Shown here: piece by piece, positions 8,597 through 14,031 of the stretch
Layout: the number at the start of each line of letters is the position of its first letter
Numbering within the stretch: position 1 is the first letter of the stretch
Assembly: GCA_041621405.1 (NCBI GenBank)
Contig: JBFKAV010000098.1
Location: forward strand, 1-14,031
Origin: JBFKAV01 sp041621405
Lineage (GTDB): Bacteria; Pseudomonadota; Alphaproteobacteria; Rhodobacterales; Rhodobacteraceae
Direction of reading: 5' to 3'
Length of the DNA: 14,031 nucleotides
The notes under the pieces: model-generated
Told to the model about the DNA's origin: nothing
The model's database searches: none
What the model saw: the letters and a program-made list of their open reading frames with translations, nothing else
Translations under genes and position numbers: made by a program

Positions 8597-9364
8597 TCAG
8601 AATCGGTCCTTGCGGCTCCGGATCTCGGCGAAGGCCTCGGCGTCCGAGGCCTGGGGCAATCCGATTGTCGATTTCACATCCGGCAGACGGGCGCGGAGGA
8701 AGGGATTCGTGGCCAGCTCCTCCGCCAGCGTGGAGGGCACCGTGGGCTCGCCGCGGGCGCGCGCCGCGCGGACGCGCTCGGCCCGCGAGACGAGATCGGG
8801 ATTGTTCGGCTCGACGGTCAGCGCGAAGCGGGCATTCGCCTCGGTGTATTCGTGGCCCGAACAGACCAGCGTGTCGGGCGGCAGCCGGGCGAGCTTCGAC
8901 AGGCTCTCCCACATCTGCGGCGCGGTGCCTTCGAAGAGCCTCCCGCAGCCCAGCGCCATCAGGCTGTCGGCGGTGAAGACCGCGTTCGCCGCCGGGACGT
9001 GGAAGGCGATGTGGCCGACGGTGTGGCCGGAGACGTCGAGCACGCGCACCTCGGCCGAGCCCAGCTTGAAGCTGTCACCCTCGGCCACGGCACGGTCGAG
9101 TCGCGGCAGGCGGTGGGCGTCGGCCTTGGCCCCCGTCACCTTCGCGCCGGTGGACTCGCGCAGCGCCTCCACCCCGTCGATATGGTCGGCGTGGTGGTGG
9201 GTGACAAGGATGTCGGAAAGCGCCCAGCCCCGCCGGGCAAGCTCGCCCTCGATCGGGGTCTCGTCGGGCACGTCCACCACGGCCGTCGCACCGGTCTCCG
9301 GGTCGTGCACGAGGAACGCGTAATTGTCCGAAAGACAGGGGACGGTGACGATTTCCATAGTCAT
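8597..9364 (-). CDS. gloB: Hydroxyacylglutathione hydrolase (glyoxalase II)
   Basis: A 255-residue metallo-beta-lactamase-fold enzyme that hydrolyses S-D-lactoylglutathione to D-lactate and glutathione, the second step of methylglyoxal detoxification in the cytoplasm. Metal ligands are visible: THHHADH (H56, H58, D60, H61), SGHT (H114), the bridging aspartate in FTADSL (D133), and SGHEYT (H171). The GCGRLFEG stretch (140-147), ATNPFLR (218-224) and the C-terminal R-RKDRF, which helps bind glutathione, are all glyoxalase II marks that separate it from other members of the fold. Length is normal. Two starts are possible, ATG at 9364 and ATG at 9358; the first is chosen provisionally. Neither has a Shine-Dalgarno sequence (upstream bases read CCTAACCTCTTTACC), so the mRNA may be leaderless. 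It is divergent from the methyltransferase, 51 bases away, and lies upstream of clpA on the same strand. Confidence 0.95.
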   Translation of the reverse strand: MTMEIVTVPCLSDNYAFLVHDPETGATAVVDVPDETPIEGELARRGWALSDILVTHHHADHIDGVEALRESTGAKVTGAKADAHRLPRLDRAVAEGDSFKLGSAEVRVLDVSGHTVGHIAFHVPAANAVFTADSLMALGCGRLFEGTAPQMWESLSKLARLPPDTLVCSGHEYTEANARFALTVEPNNPDLVSRAERVRAARARGEPTVPSTLAEELATNPFLRARLPDVKSTIGLPQASDAEAFAEIRSRKDRF

Positions 9365-9371
9365 GGTAAAG

Positions 9372-9400
9372 AGGTTAGGCTCGCGGCGGGGTGAAGTCGA
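9372..9400 (-). promoter_or_regulatory. Candidate leaderless promoter for gloB
   Basis: On the minus strand a -35-like TCGACT (9400-9395) and a -10-like TAACCT (9377-9372) are separated by exactly 17 bases. Initiation six to eight bases after the -10 would fall on or within a base or two of the ATG at 9364, which has no ribosome site. The individual matches are modest (4 of 6 and 3 of 6), so this rests mainly on spacing. Confidence 0.3.
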
Positions 9401-9415
9401 GGGCCGGGAGGGTCG

Positions 9416-10162
9416 ATGCATCTCGACGTGCTGGACCTGCGACACTTCTACTACCGGACCAACCTGGGCCGGGTGGCGCAGAAGGCGATCCGCGACCAAG
9501 TGACGGCGTTCTGGCCCGAGGCGAAGGGACAGGCGGTGGTCGGCTATGGCTTCGCCGTGCCGCTCCTGCGCCCTTACCTCGACGAGGCGCGGCGGGTGAT
9601 CGCGCTGATGCCGGGGCCGCAGGGGGTGATGCCCTGGCCGGCGGGAACGGAGAACGTCTCGGTCCTGTGCGCCGAGACCTACTGGCCGCTCGCCAACGGC
9701 TTCGTCGACAAGCTGGTGCTGCTGCACGGGCTGGAGACCTCTGTGCATCCCGCCGAGGTCCTGGAGGAGGCGTACCGGGTTCTGGGCCCGGGCGGGCGGG
9801 CGCTCTTCGTGGTTCCGCACCGGGGCGGGCTCTGGGCAGGCAGCGACCGCACGCCGTTCGGCTTCGGCCGGCCGTACACGCTCGGCCAGATCGAAGAGCA
9901 GCTCCGGCAGCATTCATTCCAGGTCGAGGGACACCGCGCGGCGTTGTTCTCTCCACCCTCGGACCGGCGCTTCTGGCTGAAGACTGCAGCCGCCTGGGAA
10001 CGTGCCGGGCGGCGGCTGCCGATGGCGTTGATGGGCGGCGTGCTGATCGTGGAGGCGACCAAACAGGTCTACTCTCCCAGACCCTCGGGGCTGAGAGAAG
10101 TGGTGCGACGGCCGCTCGAGGCTCTGGAGGGACTGCCGAAGCCGGTGCCGAATCCGACCTGA
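9416..10162 (+). CDS. Class I SAM-dependent methyltransferase
   Basis: A 248-residue protein with a Rossmann-type methyltransferase core. A loop VVGYGFAVPLL (about 41-51) stands where the SAM-binding glycine-rich motif I is expected, degenerate from the usual GxGxG. The motif VDKLVLLHGLETSVHPAEVL EEAYRVLGPGGRALFVVPHR (about 97-136) is the post-motif II/III region seen in UbiE- and methyltransferase-11-like proteins. The C-terminal third is basic and not recognised. The substrate cannot be told from sequence. GGGAGG at 9407-9412 supports the ATG. Divergent pairing with gloB is, as I recall, common in Rhodobacterales; it may hint at a link to thiol or aldehyde metabolism, but no shared pathway is evident. 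Confidence 0.8.
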   Translation: MHLDVLDLRHFYYRTNLGRVAQKAIRDQVTAFWPEAKGQAVVGYGFAVPLLRPYLDEARRVIALMPGPQGVMPWPAGTENVSVLCAETYWPLANGFVDKLVLLHGLETSVHPAEVLEEAYRVLGPGGRALFVVPHRGGLWAGSDRTPFGFGRPYTLGQIEEQLRQHSFQVEGHRAALFSPPSDRRFWLKTAAAWERAGRRLPMALMGGVLIVEATKQVYSPRPSGLREVVRRPLEALEGLPKPVPNPT

Positions 10163-10287
10163 CTCGGGGCATCGGCGCCAGAAATCAGCCGTGCCCGCGT
10201 GAGCACAAAGCACCGCAAGCAGGCAGGCCTTCGATAAGTGGCTGACATGGAAACAATTTTCGCCAAGGCGCGGGCGCCGCAAGGCGG

Positions 10288-10316
10288 TTGCGAGGGGCAG
10301 AGTCCTCTGCTACACC
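10288..10316 (+). promoter_or_regulatory. Candidate promoter of the atp operon with a dyad in its spacer
   Basis: The 256-base gap before atpH holds TTGCGA (10288-10293) and, exactly 17 bases later, TACACC (10311-10316), preceded by TGC as in extended -10 promoters. Transcription would begin near 10323, leaving a leader of about 95 bases. Within the spacer, GCAGAG-TC-CTCTGC (10297-10310) is a perfect inverted repeat. The rest of the gap shows no convincing gene or terminator. Confidence 0.5.
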
Positions 10317-10418
10317 CGCCCGCAATTCGACGGCGGGGGCCAACTCTGCGCCAAGCTCGAATGCCTCGCGCCGGGCCTCTCTGCGGCAAGTGGGGCATCC
10401 AGAACGGGGAAGGTGGAC

Positions 10419-10979
10419 GTGTCCGAACCAGTTTCGATCTCCTCCGGCATTGCCGCGCGCTACGCATCGGCACTTTTCGAACTCGCCAAGGAGGGCAAGG
10501 CCCTCGGCGCGCTGGAGGCGGACGTCGACGCGATGACCGAAACGCTGGAGGCCAGCGCCGACCTGCGCGCGGTGATCGCCTCGCCGGTCTATTCGCGCGC
10601 CGAACAGGGTGCCGCGATCGCCGCCGTGGCCGAGCGGATCGGCCTCTCCGGGCTCACCGCCAACACGCTGGCGCTGATGGCCGCCAAGCGCCGGCTCTTT
10701 GTGCTGCCGCAGTTCGTCCGCGCGCTGCGCGAGGCCATCGCCGCCGAGAAGGGCGAGGTGACCGCCGAGGTGGTCTCCGCCAAGGCGCTGACCAAGCCGC
10801 AGGCCGACGCGCTCGCGGCGAAGCTCAAGGCGCGCTTCGGCAAGACCGTGAAACTGCAGTCGTCCGTCGATGAAAGCCTCATCGGCGGCCTCGTCGTGAA
10901 AGTGGGCTCGAAGATGATCGACACCTCGATCCGCTCGCAGCTCGCCTCCCTCCAGAACGCCATGAAAGAGGTCGGATAA
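10419..10979 (+). CDS. atpH: F0F1 ATP synthase subunit delta
   Basis: A 186-residue protein, the peripheral-stalk subunit that ties the top of the F1 alpha3beta3 head to the b-subunit stator. The N-terminal helical domain holds IAARYASALFELAKE (about 9-23), and the C-terminal part has VDESLIGGLVVKVGSKMIDTSIRSQL, the family's conserved end region. GTG at 10419 is preferred over the in-frame GTG at 10413 because the resulting MSEPVSISSGIAARYA matches the usual family N-terminus, and GGGGAAGG (10406-10413) then sits at a normal distance. Its TAA shares one base with the atpA ATG (TAATG), giving tight translational coupling. It is the first gene of the F1 cluster, as in other Alphaproteobacteria, where the Fo genes lie elsewhere. 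Confidence 0.95.
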   Translation: MSEPVSISSGIAARYASALFELAKEGKALGALEADVDAMTETLEASADLRAVIASPVYSRAEQGAAIAAVAERIGLSGLTANTLALMAAKRRLFVLPQFVRALREAIAAEKGEVTAEVVSAKALTKPQADALAAKLKARFGKTVKLQSSVDESLIGGLVVKVGSKMIDTSIRSQLASLQNAMKEVG

Positions 10980-12517
10980 TGGGTATCCAAGCCGCAGAAA
11001 TCTCCGCGATCCTCAAGGAGCAGATCAAGAACTTCGGCCGCGAGGCCGAGGTCGCCGAGGTCGGCCGGGTGCTCAGCGTCGGCGACGGGATCGCGCGTGT
11101 CTACGGGCTGGACAACGTGCAGGCGGGCGAGATGGTGGAATTCCCCGGCGGTATCCGCGGCATGGCGCTGAACCTCGAGAGCGACAACGTCGGCATCGTG
11201 ATCTTCGGCGACGACCGCGACATCAAGGAAGGCGACACCGTCAAGCGTACCAAGTCGATCGTCGACGTGCCGGTGGGCGATGGGCTGCTCGGCCGGGTGG
11301 TCGACGGCCTCGGCAACCCGATCGACGGCAAGGGCCCGATCAAGGCCGCCGAGCGCCGGGTGGCCGACGTGAAGGCGCCGGGCATCATTCCCCGCCGCGG
11401 CGTGCACGAGCCGATGGCCACCGGGCTCAAGGCTGTCGACGCGATGATCCCGATCGGCCGCGGCCAGCGCGAGCTCATCATCGGCGACCGCCAGACCGGC
11501 AAGACTGCGGTGGCGCTCGACACGATCCTGAACCAGAAGAGCTACAACGACGCCGCCGGAAAGGACGAATCGAAGAAGCTCTACTGCGTCTACGTCGCCG
11601 TCGGCCAGAAGCGCTCGACCGTGGCGCAGCTGGTCAAGAAGCTCGAGGAAACCGGCGCGATGGCCTATTCCATCATCGTCGCCGCGACCGCCTCGGACCC
11701 CGCGCCGATGCAGTTCCTCGCGCCCTATTCGGGCACCGCGATGGGCGAATACTTCCGCGACAACGGCCGCCACGCGGTAATGATCTACGACGACCTCTCC
11801 AAGCAGGCCGTGGCCTACCGCCAGATGTCGCTCCTGCTGCGCCGCCCGCCGGGGCGCGAGGCCTATCCGGGCGACGTCTTCTACCTGCACTCGCGGCTTC
11901 TCGAGCGATCGGCGAAGCTGAACAAGGACCACGGCGCCGGCTCGCTCACCGCGCTGCCGATCGTCGAGACGCAGGCCGGCGACATCTCCGCCTACATCCC
12001 GACCAACGTGATCTCGATCACCGACGGCCAGATCTTCCTCGAGAGCGAGCTGTTCTACCAGGGCGTCCGCCCGGCGGTGAACACCGGCCTTTCGGTGAGC
12101 CGGGTGGGCTCCTCGGCGCAGACCAAGGCGATGAAGTCGGTCGCCGGCAAGATCAAGCTGGAGCTGGCGCAGTACCGCGAGATGGCGGCCTTCGCGCAGT
12201 TCGGCTCGGACCTCGACGCCGCGACCCAGCGGCTCCTAAACCGCGGCGCGCGGCTCACTGAGCTGATGAAGCAGCCGCAATACTCGCCGATGACCAACGC
12301 CGAGATCGTCTGCATCATCTGGTCCGGCACCACCGGCTTCCTCGACAAGCTTCCGGTTGGCCAGGTGGGCCGGTTCGAGGCCGGTCTGCTGGCGCATCTG
12401 CGCAAGAACAAGCGCGACCTCCTCGACGACATCACCAAGAACGACCGCGCGGTGAAGGACGAGCTCGAGGACAAGATCCGCGCCGCCGTTGAAGAGTTCG
12501 CCAAGGACTTCGCGTAA
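10979..12517 (+). CDS. atpA: F0F1 ATP synthase subunit alpha
   Basis: A 512-residue non-catalytic nucleotide-binding subunit of the F1 head, at the cytoplasmic face of the inner membrane. The beta-barrel N-domain carries VGRVLSVGDGIARVYGLDNV (28-47). The nucleotide site has Walker A GDRQTGKT (169-176) and Walker B VMIYDD (267-272). PAVNTGLSVSRVGSSAQ (365-381) is the ATPase alpha/beta signature with Arg375 as the arginine finger reaching into the neighbouring catalytic site. The length is exactly that of typical bacterial AtpA. Its start overlaps the atpH stop by one base. Confidence 0.98.
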   Translation: MGIQAAEISAILKEQIKNFGREAEVAEVGRVLSVGDGIARVYGLDNVQAGEMVEFPGGIRGMALNLESDNVGIVIFGDDRDIKEGDTVKRTKSIVDVPVGDGLLGRVVDGLGNPIDGKGPIKAAERRVADVKAPGIIPRRGVHEPMATGLKAVDAMIPIGRGQRELIIGDRQTGKTAVALDTILNQKSYNDAAGKDESKKLYCVYVAVGQKRSTVAQLVKKLEETGAMAYSIIVAATASDPAPMQFLAPYSGTAMGEYFRDNGRHAVMIYDDLSKQAVAYRQMSLLLRRPPGREAYPGDVFYLHSRLLERSAKLNKDHGAGSLTALPIVETQAGDISAYIPTNVISITDGQIFLESELFYQGVRPAVNTGLSVSRVGSSAQTKAMKSVAGKIKLELAQYREMAAFAQFGSDLDAATQRLLNRGARLTELMKQPQYSPMTNAEIVCIIWSGTTGFLDKLPVGQVGRFEAGLLAHLRKNKRDLLDDITKNDRAVKDELEDKIRAAVEEFAKDFA

Positions 12518-12541
12518 CCGAGACCCGGAGGGACAGGGCCG

Positions 12542-13414
12542 ATGCCGAGTCTCAAGGACCTGAAGAACCGGATCGAAAGCGTGAAGTCCACGCGGAAGAT
12601 CACCAAGGCCATGCAGATGGTGGCCGCGGCCAAGCTGCGACGGGCACAGGAGGCGGCCGAGGCCGCGCGACCCTACGCCGAACGCTTCAACGCCGTGGTG
12701 GCGGGGCTCGCGTCGTCGGTTGCAGGCTCGGACACCGCGCCGAGGCTTCTGGCCGGCACGGGCTCCGACAACGTGCATCTGCTGGTGGTGCTGACCTCCG
12801 AGCGCGGCCTCTGCGGCGGCTTCAACTCGACGATCGTGCGCCTCGCCCGGACCCGCATCACCGCGCTGCAGGCGGCCGGAAAGACGGTGAAGATCCTCAC
12901 CGTCGGCAAGAAGGGCCGCGAGCAGCTGAAGCGCGACTATGCCAGCCTCTTCGTCGGCCACGTCGACCTGAGCCAGGTGAAGCGGCTCGGCTACGACACC
13001 GCATCGGGCATCGCCCGCGACATTCTCACCCGCTTCGACGCGGGCGAGTTCGACGTGGCGACGATCTTCTTCAACCGCTTCCAGTCGGTGATCGCGCAGG
13101 TGCCCACCGCGCAGCAGATCATCCCGGCCGCCTTCGAGGATGAGGAGGCCAGCGCCTCGACGATCTACGACTACGAGCCGTCGGAGGAAGGCATCCTGGC
13201 CGACCTGCTGCCGCGCGGCGTGGCGACGCAGCTCTTCACCGCGCTGCTGGAAAACGGCGCCTCGGAACAAGGCGCGCGGATGACCGCGATGGACAACGCC
13301 ACCCGCAACGCGGGCGACATGATCGACCGGCTGACAATCGTCTACAACCGCTCGCGCCAGGCCGCGATCACCAAGGAACTCATCGAAATCATTTCGGGCG
13401 CCGAGGCGCTCTGA
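12542..13414 (+). CDS. atpG: F0F1 ATP synthase subunit gamma
   Basis: A 290-residue central-stalk subunit, whose rotation inside the alpha3beta3 head couples proton flow to ATP synthesis. The N-terminal coiled-coil helix has the conserved DLKNRIESVKSTRKITKAMQ and MVAAAKLRRAQ (about 6-36). The Rossmann-like middle contains TSERGLCGGFN (about 86-96). The C-terminal helix ends with NATRNAGDMIDRLTIVYNRS RQAAITKELIEIISGAEAL, the family signature. GGAGGGA in the 24-base gap after atpA is the ribosome site. Confidence 0.97.
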   Translation: MPSLKDLKNRIESVKSTRKITKAMQMVAAAKLRRAQEAAEAARPYAERFNAVVAGLASSVAGSDTAPRLLAGTGSDNVHLLVVLTSERGLCGGFNSTIVRLARTRITALQAAGKTVKILTVGKKGREQLKRDYASLFVGHVDLSQVKRLGYDTASGIARDILTRFDAGEFDVATIFFNRFQSVIAQVPTAQQIIPAAFEDEEASASTIYDYEPSEEGILADLLPRGVATQLFTALLENGASEQGARMTAMDNATRNAGDMIDRLTIVYNRSRQAAITKELIEIISGAEAL

Positions 13415-13433
13415 CCGAACCGGAGAGAACGAG

Positions 13434-14031
13434 ATGGCAAAAGCACCGAAGTCGGCTGGCGCGAAGGGCAAGGTCACCCAGGTGATCGGCGCCGTTGTGG
13501 ACGTGCAGTTCGAAGGCGCACTGCCGGCGATCCTGAATGCGCTCGAGACCGACAACCAGGGCAAGCGGCTGGTGCTCGAGGTGGCCCAGCACCTCGGCGA
13601 GAACACCGTGCGCACGATCGCGATGGACGCGACCGAGGGCCTGGTACGCGGCCAGCCGGTCACCGATACCGCCGGCCCGATCGCGGTGCCGGTGGGCAAC
13701 GCGACGCTGGGGCGGATCCTCAACGTCGTCGGCGAGCCGATCGACGAGAAGGGCCCGGTGAAGGCCAAGGAGACCCGCGCCATCCACCAGCAGGCGCCGG
13801 ACTTCGCCGAGCAGTCGACCGAGTCGGAGATCCTCATCACCGGCATCAAGGTGATCGACCTTCTGGCGCCTTACGCCAAGGGCGGCAAGATCGGCCTCTT
13901 CGGCGGCGCCGGGGTGGGCAAGACGGTGCTGATCCAGGAGCTGATCAACAACATCGCCAAGGTGCACGCGGGCTTCTCGGTCTTCGCCGGCGTGGGCGAG
14001 CGCACCCGCGAGGGCAACGACCTCTATCACG
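13434..14031 (+). CDS. atpD: F0F1 ATP synthase subunit beta, N-terminal part (cut by window edge)
   Basis: The first 199 codons of the catalytic subunit; the rest lies beyond the right edge. The beta-barrel domain starts GKVTQVIGAVVDVQFEG (12-28). The catalytic P-loop is GGAGVGKT (157-164), and GVGERTREGNDLYH (186-199) holds the catalytic glutamate (Glu189 here, equivalent to E. coli Glu181). The start has a GGAGAG ribosome site in the 19-base gap after atpG. The order delta-alpha-gamma-beta predicts atpC (epsilon) next. Confidence 0.98.
   Translation, partial: MAKAPKSAGAKGKVTQVIGAVVDVQFEGALPAILNALETDNQGKRLVLEVAQHLGENTVRTIAMDATEGLVRGQPVTDTAGPIAVPVGNATLGRILNVVGEPIDEKGPVKAKETRAIHQQAPDFAEQSTESEILITGIKVIDLLAPYAKGGKIGLFGGAGVGKTVLIQELINNIAKVHAGFSVFAGVGERTREGNDLYH

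Noticed and set aside
9365..9913. 183-codon N-terminal extension of GloB
   Set aside because: It runs antisense through the methyltransferase gene and would more than add half again to a protein that is already family length from 9364.

Overview
The window looks like chromosomal DNA of a high-GC alphaproteobacterium, most likely a member of the Rhodobacterales. The grounds are the strongly GC-rich third codon positions, an F1 ATP synthase cluster ordered atpH-atpA-atpG-atpD with no Fo genes in front, a DUF2125 protein, and a glyoxalase II gene divergent from a methyltransferase gene. The taxon is an inference from gene content and style, not from a marker search. No tRNA, rRNA, insertion sequence, phage gene or CRISPR array was seen. 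No gene-free stretch exceeds 300 bases.

Layout. 1-447 (minus) is the N-terminal part of a DUF2125 protein that runs off the left edge. 513-1061 (plus) is a ChaC-type gamma-glutamylcyclotransferase. 1129-5389 (plus) is a tight three-gene run: a MotA/TolQ/ExbB-type proton channel with a long cytoplasmic helical tail, a MotB/OmpA-type partner with a very long periplasmic coiled coil, and a DUF2254 membrane protein. 5390-5491 is a relic of the 3' end of the OmpA-type gene, so the DUF2254 gene lies between two imperfect direct repeats. 5507-5947 (minus) is a small gene of lower GC resembling the Imm50 immunity family. 6097-8427 (minus) is clpA, 8597-9364 (minus) is gloB, and 9416-10162 (plus) is a methyltransferase. 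From 10419 to the right edge (plus) is the F1 operon, with atpD cut off after 199 codons.

How the genes work together. The channel and OmpA-type proteins have the architecture of an ion-driven stator or motor: a four-helix channel protein plus a one-helix partner with a membrane aspartate and a peptidoglycan-binding domain. Both carry unusually long helical extensions, one on each side of the membrane, which recalls ZorA/ZorB of the Zorya defence system. No Zorya effector gene is present, so a housekeeping envelope role is more likely. The atp genes encode delta, alpha, gamma and beta of the F1 sector and are translationally packed. ClpA is the unfoldase partner of ClpP; GloB completes the glyoxalase pathway.

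Most unusual parts: (1) the duplicated OmpA 3' end, whose second copy starts in frame directly after the DUF2254 stop codon; (2) the adjacent low-GC, Imm50-like orphan gene with a perfect inverted repeat over its ribosome binding site; (3) the ZorAB-like pair; (4) dyad symmetries in the clpA and atp promoter regions; (5) a gloB start without a Shine-Dalgarno sequence, compatible with a leaderless transcript.
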